From Myxococcota bacterium (GTDB taxonomy: Bacteria; Myxococcota_A; UBA796; UBA9615; JAKLKC01): a DNA stretch of 64,000 nucleotides. Positions 45,646 through 53,344 of the stretch are shown one piece after another (the stretch's first letter is position 1; each line of letters begins with the position of its first letter). The notes under the pieces were generated by a model, which was not told the origin of the DNA, made no database searches, and saw only the letters and a list, made by a program, of their open reading frames with translations. The translations under genes and the position numbers were made by a program. The stretch lies in NCBI GenBank assembly GCA_023150875.1, contig JAKLKC010000019.1, positions 1 through 64,000 on the forward strand, written 5' to 3'.

Positions 45646-46809
45646 TCAGCGGTCCAGGATCACCGCCCACGCGGCGTCCTCGACGAGGTCGGCCTCGGCG
45701 AAGAAGTTGTCCACCAGCACGGCGACGACGGCCGCGTCCCCCCCCTCCTCGGGCCTCCAGCGGAGCCGGGACTGGTATCCGTAGGTGGCTCCGCTGTGCC
45801 CGTAGGTCAGGGCGCCGTCGTACCACTGGATCTGGCAGGCGATCCCGTAGCCCACGGTGGATCCGTCGGCGAGCACCGCGGGGGAGGTCATGGTGGCGAG
45901 GGAGGCGACGTCCAGCACCTGGCCCCCGTAGAGGGCCCGGGCCCAGGCCACCAGGTCGTCGGCGTCGGCGACCATCTCGCCGGCCCCGTAGGCCAGGCTG
46001 GGATCCATGTCGTAGGTGACGTCGGCCAGGGTGTCGCCGCTGCCGACGTAGCCGTGGGCCATGCCGTCGGGCAGGCCCTCGGCGCTGGGGACGAAGGTGT
46101 CCGGGAGGCCGTGGGGGTCCAGCAGGCGCCCCCTGACCTCCTGGTCGTAGCCCCTGCCCGTCACCGCCTCGATGGCCAGGGCGCCGATCACGTAGTGGGT
46201 GTTGGAGTACTCGTAGTCCGTGCCCGGATCGAACTGGAGGGGGTCGTCGGCGACCAGGTCCAGCAGCTCCCACGGGGTGCGGGGCTCGTCCATGGAGGAC
46301 ATCATGCCGCCCTGGTAGATGTAGTCGGGGTAGCCGGCGGTGTGCTGGAGCACCTGGCGCAGGGTGACGAGGCCTGAGTGGGGGACCTCCGGCAGCAGGT
46401 CTGAGAGGATCGCGTCCAGGTCCACCGAGCCCTCGGCGACGAGCTGGAGGAGCACCGCGCCGACGTAGGTCTTGGTGATGGACCCGATCCGGAAGCGGTC
46501 GTGGGGATCGGTAGGCGTGCCGGCGGCGAGGTCCGCGGTGCCGCTGGCGCCGGTCCAACTCCCCACGCCGGGGACGTACACCGACAGGGTCGCCGCCGGG
46601 GCGTCCGCCTCGATCCGCGAGGCGTCCAGGGCCTCCTGGAGCCGGGCGGCCAGCTCGGGGTCGAAGTCGGGGACCGAGTCGTCGTCCGCCGGGGCTGAGG
46701 TGTCGTCGTCGGCCACCGCCGTGTCGTCGTCCCCCACCGGCCCCGGGTCGCATCCGGCCGCGGCGAGGGAGAGGGCGAGGGGAGCCAGTCGGAGGGTGAG
46801 GGCGCGCAT
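45646..46809 (-). CDS. Serine beta-lactamase-like hydrolase, lipoprotein
   Basis: 387 residues. Signal ending LAAAGC, an acidic DDDT linker, then a class C/penicillin-binding-protein-like domain with the S-x-x-K motif SITK (Ser110), YSN (201-203) and HSG (near 337) in place of KTG, as in many esterase or DD-peptidase relatives of AmpC. Likely a lipid-anchored peptidase or esterase; true beta-lactamase activity is not implied. A TAGGAT hexamer ends six bases before the ATG. Confidence 0.9.
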   Translation of the reverse strand: MRALTLRLAPLALSLAAAGCDPGPVGDDDTAVADDDTSAPADDDSVPDFDPELAARLQEALDASRIEADAPAATLSVYVPGVGSWTGASGTADLAAGTPTDPHDRFRIGSITKTYVGAVLLQLVAEGSVDLDAILSDLLPEVPHSGLVTLRQVLQHTAGYPDYIYQGGMMSSMDEPRTPWELLDLVADDPLQFDPGTDYEYSNTHYVIGALAIEAVTGRGYDQEVRGRLLDPHGLPDTFVPSAEGLPDGMAHGYVGSGDTLADVTYDMDPSLAYGAGEMVADADDLVAWARALYGGQVLDVASLATMTSPAVLADGSTVGYGIACQIQWYDGALTYGHSGATYGYQSRLRWRPEEGGDAAVVAVLVDNFFAEADLVEDAAWAVILDR

Positions 46810-46815
46810 CCCCCG

Positions 46816-46821
46816 ATCCTA
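46816..46821 (-). promoter_or_regulatory. -10-like hexamer, leaderless type
   Basis: Minus strand TAGGAT ends six bases before the ATG at 46809, the same spacing as in several other genes here. No clear -35 was seen, so support is weak on its own. Confidence 0.3.
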
Positions 46822-46935
46822 CATCGGCCCGAGGCCCCCGGTGGCTCCGATCCCAGGAGGCGCAGCGCTCACGACCCCGGACCCGCCGCGGCGGCAGGAC
46901 CGGGGTCGCGATGGGAGAGGGACGGCGGGTTGAGG

Positions 46936-47712
46936 TCAGACCGCCGGCGCCCGGGTCTCCGGCCCGCTGGGGCGGGGCTGGGGCGTGAGGCCGGCGTGGG
47001 CGTCGATGGCCCCCGTCAGCCAGGACCGAACCCGCGCCAGGTGGTCCTGCTCGTCCACCAGGGCGAGGCGGAAGTCCGCGGCCATCTCGTCGTGGCCGAG
47101 CCGGGCGGCGATGTCGGAGAGCATGAGCCAGCCGTCGTTGTCCGCCAGCTCCGCGATCAGGACCGCCTTGAGCGCCTGTTCCAGGGTGACGCGGGGGTCG
47201 CTGGAGACGGCGAGCAGCCCCTGGGTCGCCACCGCCATCACGTCGGCGGAGGGGGTGACGGCGGTCGGATCGGCGCCGAGCTGCTCCATCGCCGAGGCGA
47301 GCAGCCCGAAGTGGCGCAACTCCTGGTCCCGGATCCGCTCCAGGTCCTCCCGCGCGACGTCGGCGTCCCGGGTGCGGCCCTCCTCCAGCTTCACCATGAC
47401 CACCTCGTACAGGCGGGTCCCGGTCCTCTCGAAGGCCAGGCGCTCCCCCAGGAGGTCCAGGAACACGGTGGGGCGGTTGCCCTTGAGCAGCTCGGCCGCG
47501 GTGACGACGACCCCCTTGACCGAGGCGGGGGGCGGCATCGTCCCGATGGGCTCGGCCTCGGCGGTCCAGGTCCGGCGGACCGCGTCGATGGCCGCGGTGG
47601 ACGTCGAAGGGGCCAGCACCCCGTCGCGGGCGCCGTCGATGGACCGGCGGGAGTCGATGGGGGACATGTCCACGCCGGTGCGGTTCGGACCCAGGTCCAT
47701 GGGCGTCTTCAT
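46936..47712 (-). CDS. Ferritin-like domain protein
   Basis: 258 residues. An N-terminal disordered stretch, then long helices carrying E-x-x-H in RDQELRHFGLL and acidic residues in VLIAELADNDGW and LVDEQDHLARV, consistent with a four-helix ferritin-like bundle with a di-iron site. GGGAGGG precedes the ATG at 47712, two bases after the stop of the upstream gene. Function unknown; metal storage or oxidative stress defence are possible. Confidence 0.7.
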   Translation of the reverse strand: MKTPMDLGPNRTGVDMSPIDSRRSIDGARDGVLAPSTSTAAIDAVRRTWTAEAEPIGTMPPPASVKGVVVTAAELLKGNRPTVFLDLLGERLAFERTGTRLYEVVMVKLEEGRTRDADVAREDLERIRDQELRHFGLLASAMEQLGADPTAVTPSADVMAVATQGLLAVSSDPRVTLEQALKAVLIAELADNDGWLMLSDIAARLGHDEMAADFRLALVDEQDHLARVRSWLTGAIDAHAGLTPQPRPSGPETRAPAV

Positions 47713-47714
47713 CC

Positions 47715-48914
47715 TCAGACCCTCCCTCGGTAGCCGCCCATGGCGGCGGTGCGGTCCACCAGCTCGGTGCCGGGGCGCCAGCGGTACCCGTCGGCGACGG
47801 TCTCCGAGGGCGAGCCCGCGGAGTTGAGCTGGTTGCGGTAGCCGACGGACGGCCAGTCGGGCTTCTCCTGGTCCGCGGGCACGAAGCGGGGTCCCGAGGC
47901 CCTCAGGTCCACCTCGTCCGCCAGGACCTGCCGGACGAAGTCCCGGTGGCTCTCGAACCGGATGGGCTCGGGGAGGGTCGCCGGCAGCAGCGCGGCGGGA
48001 TCTCGCTTCTCCAGCCTCTTGCACAGGTCCATCACGAAGTGGAGCTGCCCCAGCTCGTAGGCCAGGAACCGCTCCCAGATCGCCCGGACCCGCGCGTCCG
48101 GCTCCTGCTGCGAGCAGCCCCAGTAGTTGTACACCTCGGTGGCCTCGTGAAGGACCCACTTCTCAAGCCAGGTCTCTCCGGGGTCGATGATCGACTCGTA
48201 CTGGGTGACGTGCTGCTCCTCGATGGAGGCGATCTCCGCGTAGAGCTGGCGCGCCACCGGATCGGCCCACTGGGGGCCCACGTTCATGTAGTAGTCGCGG
48301 GTCTGGTGTTCGGCGTGCAGGACGGTCAGGGCGTGGAGTCGAGTGATGGGCTGGGCCGTGGCGCGGTCGTAGTGGTCCCGCAGGTCGTCCTCGGGGTCGC
48401 GGTGCTCCACTGCGGTCGGGCGTCCCGGCCGGATGTCGGTGTAGCTCTGGAGGATCGAGTTGGGATCGCGCCCCTCCAGGCGGTCCATCAGCGCCGAGTA
48501 CCGGTAGAGGTGGTCGAAGTCCTCCAGCAGTCCGAAGCGGTAGACCTGGGCGAGGTAGGGATCGGGCTCGTGCCGGGCGACGCTGGCCGTCACCTCCACC
48601 GCCACCTGCTCGTACCCGATGGTCGTCTCCAGGGTCGATTGATCGGCGGGCAGCAGCCAGTTGACCATCGTCTGCTGGTGGTGGTCGATCCGCCTCACCC
48701 GGGCCAGGGCGCCGCGCAGATCGGGGTCGCCGCAGCGGGCGCAGGCGTGGCTGAACCGGATGGAGCCCATCTCGATCCCGTTCATCAGGATCGCCCTCAC
48801 CCGCGTGAACGCGTCATCGTCCAGCTTGCTGAAGGGTGGGCCCGCCATCTCCTTCCAGGTGAACCGCTGCCGATCGAGGGGGATGCCCCTCTCCTTGAGG
48901 ATGTCCAGCGCCAT
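47715..48914 (-). CDS. Ferritin-like helical protein
   Basis: 399 residues, almost all helical, with metal-type motifs IEEQHVTQYE (E-x-x-H), LEDFDHLYRY, LHEATEVYNYW and a CARC pair. Suggests two ferritin-like bundles in one chain. GGAGG five bases before the ATG at 48914. It is the first gene of a two-gene operon with the smaller ferritin-like protein, so the two may form one complex. No family name is certain. Confidence 0.7.
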   Translation of the reverse strand: MALDILKERGIPLDRQRFTWKEMAGPPFSKLDDDAFTRVRAILMNGIEMGSIRFSHACARCGDPDLRGALARVRRIDHHQQTMVNWLLPADQSTLETTIGYEQVAVEVTASVARHEPDPYLAQVYRFGLLEDFDHLYRYSALMDRLEGRDPNSILQSYTDIRPGRPTAVEHRDPEDDLRDHYDRATAQPITRLHALTVLHAEHQTRDYYMNVGPQWADPVARQLYAEIASIEEQHVTQYESIIDPGETWLEKWVLHEATEVYNYWGCSQQEPDARVRAIWERFLAYELGQLHFVMDLCKRLEKRDPAALLPATLPEPIRFESHRDFVRQVLADEVDLRASGPRFVPADQEKPDWPSVGYRNQLNSAGSPSETVADGYRWRPGTELVDRTAAMGGYRGRV

Positions 48915-49249
48915 CCCTGCCTCCGGGGGACCCGGGTGGATGGGGGTCCCGCCGCCTTGAGTAGCCCGATCCCCGGCGGCGCACAGGGCGGGAGTATGGC
49001 GCGGCCCCGGCCCCTGCCGGCCGCCGTACGAACGGAGGCGGGGGAGCCGGCGGCCCCGCCCTCCGGGCGCGGCCCGACGGCGAAACCGCCTCCTCGACGG
49101 GGGCGCAGGGGACGAGATCCTTGAACGAAGCTCCGCTCCGGCGTACCGTGCCGCCCACGGGGCGCGCGGACCCGGATTCCGCCCCCCCCTCGAACATGAA
49201 GGGACGCGGGCCGCGCCACGGCGCTCCCCCGCGATCCCGGAGGTCCCCC
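48915..49249. other. Divergent intergenic region
   Basis: About 335 bases between the ferritin-like operon (minus) and the aldolase (plus). No gene seen. It contains a possible promoter for the aldolase, TTGAAC (49121-49126), 17 bp, TACCGT (49144-49149). Confidence 0.5.
49121..49149 (+). promoter_or_regulatory. Promoter of aldolase-like gene
   Basis: TTGAAC, 17-bp spacer, TACCGT; leaves a leader of about 95 bases before the ATG at 49250. GGAGGT lies five bases before that ATG. Confidence 0.4.
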
Positions 49250-50260
49250 ATGGGTCACGATCCCCGCATACTCTGCTGCCCCGACGGCCTGGTCACCGAC
49301 CGCCGTCGCTACGTGAAGGTCCTGGACTGCACCATCCGCGACGGCGGGCTGTGCAATAGCTGGAAGTTCGACCACGAGCTGGTCGGCAAGACGTTCCGCG
49401 CCCTCACCGAGGCCCGCGTCGACTACATGGAGGTCGGCTACCGGTCCTCCGACGAGGCCATCAGCCGCGAGAAGGTCGGCCCCTGGCGCTTCTGCGACGA
49501 GAAGGACCTCGAGGCGGTGGCCGCGCGGGGGGACATGAAGCTCTCGACCATGGTGGACGTGGGCAAGGTCCGGGCGAAGGACATCCCCCCGGTCTCCGAC
49601 ACCATGATCGGTGTCGTCCGGATCGCCACCTACGCCCACCAGATCGACGAGGCCCTGGAGCTTCTCAAGCACTGCCTCGACTCGGGCTACGAGACCTTCA
49701 TCAACGTGATGGCGGTCTCGGTGTGCGAGCCCGACGACATGGACCGCTACCTGGAGAAGCTCGCCGCCTCCCAGGTCCACAACGTCGCCGTGGTGGACTC
49801 CTTCGGGGCGCTGCTGCCCCACCACGTCCGCTACCTCTTCCGCAAGTACCGCAGCTTCCTCGGCAACGAGAAGCACATCGGGATGCACGCCCACAACAAC
49901 CTCCAGAACGCATACGCCAACACCGTGGCGGCCATCGAGGAGGGGGCGGACTTCGTCGACGCGACGATCCACGGGATCGGCCGGGGCGCGGGGAACTGCC
50001 CCATCGAGTCCCTGCTTTTCTACCTGGAGAACGCCCGCTACGACGTGCGGCCCATCCTGGACCTGGTGGAGGAGTTCGCGCTGCTCCGGGACGAGCTCCG
50101 CTGGGGCTACCACCTGCCCTACGCCATCAGCGGCTTCATGAACGTGCACCCGAAGCAGGCCATCGCCATGATGGACACCCAGGCCCGCTACCAGTGCACG
50201 GACTACTACGACCGCCTCCAGAAGGCCCGGGCGGCGGGCGGGCGCCCGTCGCTGGACTAG
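49250..50260 (+). CDS. DRE-TIM metallolyase / aldolase-like protein
   Basis: 336 residues. The metal and catalytic motif LDCTIRDGG (about 24-32) and HAHNNLQNA with two His ligands are hallmarks of DRE-TIM enzymes (HMG-CoA lyase, 4-hydroxy-2-oxovalerate aldolase, isopropylmalate synthase). It lacks the C-terminal regulatory domain of the synthases, so it is aldolase or lyase-like. IHGIGRGAGN is similar to the aldolase group (DmpG). Substrate unknown. ATG 49250 has GGAGGT before it. Confidence 0.88.
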   Translation: MGHDPRILCCPDGLVTDRRRYVKVLDCTIRDGGLCNSWKFDHELVGKTFRALTEARVDYMEVGYRSSDEAISREKVGPWRFCDEKDLEAVAARGDMKLSTMVDVGKVRAKDIPPVSDTMIGVVRIATYAHQIDEALELLKHCLDSGYETFINVMAVSVCEPDDMDRYLEKLAASQVHNVAVVDSFGALLPHHVRYLFRKYRSFLGNEKHIGMHAHNNLQNAYANTVAAIEEGADFVDATIHGIGRGAGNCPIESLLFYLENARYDVRPILDLVEEFALLRDELRWGYHLPYAISGFMNVHPKQAIAMMDTQARYQCTDYYDRLQKARAAGGRPSLD

Positions 50261-50507
50261 AGCTGCGGGGGACGGCGGGGGCAGGGGCAGCAGGGGCGGC
50301 GGGGACCGGGGGATGGCCGCCCCCGGTGCGAGACCGCCGCCCTTGGCATGGATCCGCTGCCGGGCGTTGGCTCCGGGCGATGATCACGATCTTCGAGTGC
50401 CATCCGGGCACGGCGGACGCCTTCCGCCTCGGGGCGGCCTACTCGTGGTGCGAAGCGGGCAAGCTGATCCGGAGGGAGCGGGTGGGACTCCTCTCACGCC
50501 TCCGGGA

Positions 50508-50966
50508 ATGCCGAGTGGAGCGCCCGTGTACCTCGATCGGGCGGTGCTCGCGGAACAGGTCACCGCGGTAGAGCGCCACTTGGACAGGGTGGCGAAGCGG
50601 TTGCCCGCGGACCCGTCGGACCTGGCGCCGTGGACCGACGCGTCCGACGCCGTGGTGCTCCACCTCTGGCAGGCGATCCAGATCGTCATCGACCTCGCCC
50701 TGAACGCCACGGTCCGGATGGGCCTGGGCACTCCAGAGACTTTCGCCGACGCCTTCCGCACCCTCCACCACGCGGGCGTACTCCCCGCCGACCTCGCCGG
50801 CCGCTTGGTGAAGGCCGCCGGGTTCCGCGACCTGATCGTTCACGCCTTCGATGACCTGGACATGGGCGTGGTCTACCGCGCCGCCCGGGCGGGACCCGAA
50901 GACCTCCGCGCGTTCCTCGGGATCCTGGCGGCGGGGTCAACGCCCGCGGGGGACTCCGGCCCCTGA
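50508..50966 (+). CDS. HepT-like HEPN protein without adjacent antitoxin
   Basis: About 152 residues from ATG 50508 (GTG 50526 also possible). The HEPN signature is RDLIVH in AAGFRDLIVHAFDDLD, and the layout matches the HepT at 7889-8338, including VLPADLAGRLVKAAGF against VLPAELGRRLGEAAGL. No MntA-type nucleotidyltransferase is encoded next to it; the preceding 250 bases have no credible gene. Either it pairs with a distant antitoxin, or it is a remnant. Confidence 0.75.
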   Translation: MPSGAPVYLDRAVLAEQVTAVERHLDRVAKRLPADPSDLAPWTDASDAVVLHLWQAIQIVIDLALNATVRMGLGTPETFADAFRTLHHAGVLPADLAGRLVKAAGFRDLIVHAFDDLDMGVVYRAARAGPEDLRAFLGILAAGSTPAGDSGP

Positions 50967-50996
50967 CCTTGGGGTCCACCAGGGACCGGGACGCGG

Positions 50997-51278
50997 CTAC
51001 CGGACCTGGGAGACCGAGGCGTCGATCTCCGCCCGGAAGTCCGCCCGCAGGCGCACGATGGGCGGGTACTCCCGCTGCCGCCTCTCGATCACCGAACCGA
51101 CTCCGGGCCGCTGGAGGACGCCGTCCACCGAAGCGCCCTCGCCGATGTCGATGTCGGTCACCGGCTTGTAGACCACCCGCGGCCCCGCGGGCGGGGCGCC
51201 CTCGGACTGGGCGAGGGCGGCGGCGGGGGGCAGGAGCACGGAAACGGCGAGGACGAGGGCGGGAACGGTACGGGTCAT
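50997..51278 (-). CDS. Small exported protein
   Basis: 93 residues with a clean signal peptide ending AAALAQS and a mature part of about 70 residues (VVYKPVTDIDIGEGASVDG, ERRQREYPPIVRLRADF). A perfect GGAGGT lies four bases before the ATG at 51278. The pattern recalls small periplasmic proteins seen in Myxococcota with an (I/F)D(F/I)xxxxVxG core, but I cannot name the family. Confidence 0.7.
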   Translation of the reverse strand: MTRTVPALVLAVSVLLPPAAALAQSEGAPPAGPRVVYKPVTDIDIGEGASVDGVLQRPGVGSVIERRQREYPPIVRLRADFRAEIDASVSQVR

Positions 51279-51563
51279 GGCGACCTCCTTCCGCCGCGCA
51301 AGTAGAGCAACGGCCGTGCCCGACCATCGGCGAGGGAGCGATCCCCATCGGGATCCCGTCCGGGACGGGATCCGTCCCCCTGGCCGCCCCGCGCGCCCGG
51401 GGTGCGCCCGCCCCCCCGACGTGGAACGCCGCGTGACGACGGAGGAACGGCGCGTGACCGGCGCCCGCTGGACGGCCTCCCCCGCAGTAGGAACTCCGCA
51501 CCCCATCGTCGCGTTGCTCGGCGCGGGCGTTTCGGGGGCACGGGGGAGAGGGCGGGCCCCGGA

Positions 51564-51800
51564 CTACAGGGCGTCCTCCGGCGGGGGCTCTCGGTCCGGC
51601 ACGCGCGCGAGCGCCGATTCGAACTCCCCGCGGTCGCCGCGCCGTGCCCGTGCGCCGAGGTACTCCTCGGTCGCCCACGCCGCGAGCTTCTCCCCGGCGG
51701 CGCTGGCGATGAATTGGTTGATCGAGACGCCCTCCCGTCGAGCGGCCTCGCGGATCCCTCGGTGGAGGGACTCGGGCAGGCGGATGCTGATGGTGCTCAT
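51564..51800 (-). CDS. Ribbon-helix-helix antitoxin
   Basis: 78 residues. STISIRLPESLHRGIREAAR and EGVSINQFIASA form a ribbon-helix-helix (CopG/HicB-type) DNA-binding fold. ATG 51800 overlaps the PIN toxin stop by four bases (ATGA). It probably represses the pair by binding the inverted repeat at 52227-52239 in the shared promoter. Confidence 0.85.
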   Translation of the reverse strand: MSTISIRLPESLHRGIREAARREGVSINQFIASAAGEKLAAWATEEYLGARARRGDRGEFESALARVPDREPPPEDAL

Positions 51801-52216
51801 GGTCGTTCTCCGATCTCCTGAAGGTACTCCCTGGGCGTAAGCACCCGGATTCCGAAGCGGTCCGTCCCGACGAAGTCGCGCTTGTTGAAGGTGACGATGA
51901 CCGCGGCGCCCGCGTCCACGGCAAGTTCGAGGACCATGTCGTCTTTCGGATCGGGCAGCGTCGGGCGCCACAGGAAGAACACCGGGCGGTGGATGGCCAC
52001 GGCGCAGAGGTAATCGAGGACGACGCCGAGGTCGCCCGCATCCACCCGGAGCTCGGGCAGCATCCGGTCACACACCCCCTCGTACTCCAGCACCAGCGGC
52101 ACTGAGATCGCGATGTCGAACCGGCCCGTGCCGACCAGCGAGAGCAACCGGAACGACGCCCCTCGACGAGACCACAGCGCGGAGATCAGCGCGTTCGTGT
52201 CGAGGACGATGACCAC
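51797..52216 (-). CDS. PIN-domain toxin
   Basis: 139 residues. PIN fold with Asp ligands in VLDTNALISALW (Asp6), VLEYEGVC, LPDPKDDMVLELA and VTFNKRDF; the order and spacing fit the COG1569 toxin group, predicted metal-dependent RNases. The start is GTG at 52216. A near-consensus promoter ends six bases before it, so the mRNA is probably leaderless. Toxin-first order is opposite to most type II pairs but usual for this group. Confidence 0.85.
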   Translation of the reverse strand: MVIVLDTNALISALWSRRGASFRLLSLVGTGRFDIAISVPLVLEYEGVCDRMLPELRVDAGDLGVVLDYLCAVAIHRPVFFLWRPTLPDPKDDMVLELAVDAGAAVIVTFNKRDFVGTDRFGIRVLTPREYLQEIGERP

Positions 52217-52222
52217 CGTGGT

Positions 52223-52250
52223 ATTATAGGTGATACCTAAGCCGCGTCAA
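52223..52250 (-). promoter_or_regulatory. Near-consensus promoter of PIN/RHH pair
   Basis: Minus strand TTGACG (52250-52245), 16-bp spacer, perfect TATAAT (52228-52223), then six bases to the GTG. The expected transcription start falls on the start codon. An inverted repeat TAGGT-GAT-ACCTA (52227-52239) overlaps the -10 and spacer. Confidence 0.75.
52227..52239. promoter_or_regulatory. Operator-like inverted repeat
   Basis: TAGGT, 3-base spacer GAT, ACCTA. It overlaps the -10 element, so a bound ribbon-helix-helix protein would block RNA polymerase. Binding by the encoded antitoxin is inferred. Confidence 0.55.
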
Positions 52251-52579
52251 GGGCGACCTGGACGCCATCCGCCTGGCCCACCGCCTCGCGAAGCTCCGCG
52301 GTGCTGATGCCTGCGACGAGGCGGAGCGGGAAGGATCGGGGAGCTATCGGGCGCCCGAGACCGCGCCGATTCGCGGCAGCACCGGCACCCGCATGGGAAC
52401 TCGCCACGCGGGGCCTCCCGGGTCGCGCTCCAGCCGGGTCGAGAGTAGCCGCGGACGGCGCCCCTGGGCAACCCTCGGTGCCCGCCGACTCCCGCCTCGT
52501 GACACGGCCCTTGCCTCGCCTTCGCCTCCCTGGCCAACCACTTCACCACGTAGCGGCCCCGGGCAGGCCCCGCGTGCGA
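52240..52579. other. Intergenic region
   Basis: About 340 bases between the toxin promoter and the end of cassette B. Apart from the -35 of the toxin promoter, nothing recognisable. Confidence 0.5.
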
Positions 52580-53344
52580 TCAGTCGAGACTCTCGGCGGC
52601 GAAGGCGAGGCTGACCAGGTCAAAGGTCTGGCCCCACTCCGTGCACTCCTCGCTGTCTTCGTGGTTCCAGGTCTCCGCTGTGAACAGCACCATCCGGGAG
52701 CCGCCCAGGGATGCCTCCTCGCCCTGGTACAGCGTGGTGCTCTCCCCGGCGACCTGGAAGGTGACGGGGTTGTTGTCGATGGTGTCGACGCAGTACTGTT
52801 CGACCTCCCGGGACGGGCAGTATGATCGGCCCAGCTCGTAGCCCCACCGACCGATCTCCAAACGCGACCAGTCCGTGGCGGTCACGAACAGCAGGAGGGG
52901 CTCCTCTTCGGGCGGGATCCCCCGGTAGACGTATAGGTACTTCCCGTAGGTGCGGTCTTCCGGCGCGCATTCCCCTCCCATGTCGACCATCGTGACCTCG
53001 CCCGCTTGCCCGAGGTCCGGGAGCCATTCCCAGATGTCCTGGTCAACGTCGATAGACGTATAGTCCGCGACTGTCCCATCCGTCGTCGTGAACGTGATGT
53101 GGTCCCGCTCCCAGCGGGTGAAATGACCTGTGTATGGTGTGCCGTACCCCTCGCCAACTGCACAGAGGTATGTCCAGCCGAGGCGCTCGTGACCGCACAC
53201 CCCCTCCGGGGGAGGGCTCGTAGACGCGCAGGCCGCCAGCAGGGTGACGGCCAGCGGGGCCACGAAGCCCCAGCCCCGTCGAAGGGCGCCCCGGAGAACG
53301 CTGGCAGGCCGAGGGCGGCGGAAGGGTAACGCGGTCCGACCCAT
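52580..53344 (-). CDS. Lipoprotein (third gene of cassette B)
   Basis: 254 residues from ATG 53344, which overlaps the metalloprotease stop by one base (TGATG). A basic N-region, hydrophobic core and lipobox LLAAC. The mature part is beta-rich with several Cys (GVCGHE, GGECAPED, SYCPSREVEQYCVD, SEECTEWG) that may form disulfides. No family recognised. It occupies the same position as the FG-GAP lipoprotein in cassette A but is not similar to it. Lower GC than surrounding genes. Confidence 0.75.
   Translation of the reverse strand: MGRTALPFRRPRPASVLRGALRRGWGFVAPLAVTLLAACASTSPPPEGVCGHERLGWTYLCAVGEGYGTPYTGHFTRWERDHITFTTTDGTVADYTSIDVDQDIWEWLPDLGQAGEVTMVDMGGECAPEDRTYGKYLYVYRGIPPEEEPLLLFVTATDWSRLEIGRWGYELGRSYCPSREVEQYCVDTIDNNPVTFQVAGESTTLYQGEEASLGGSRMVLFTAETWNHEDSEECTEWGQTFDLVSLAFAAESLD

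Noticed and set aside
50380-50571. Small ORF (MITIFECHPGTADAF...) before the lone HepT as a possible antitoxin
   Set aside because: It overlaps HepT in another frame, shows no nucleotidyltransferase motif and ends in low-complexity sequence.
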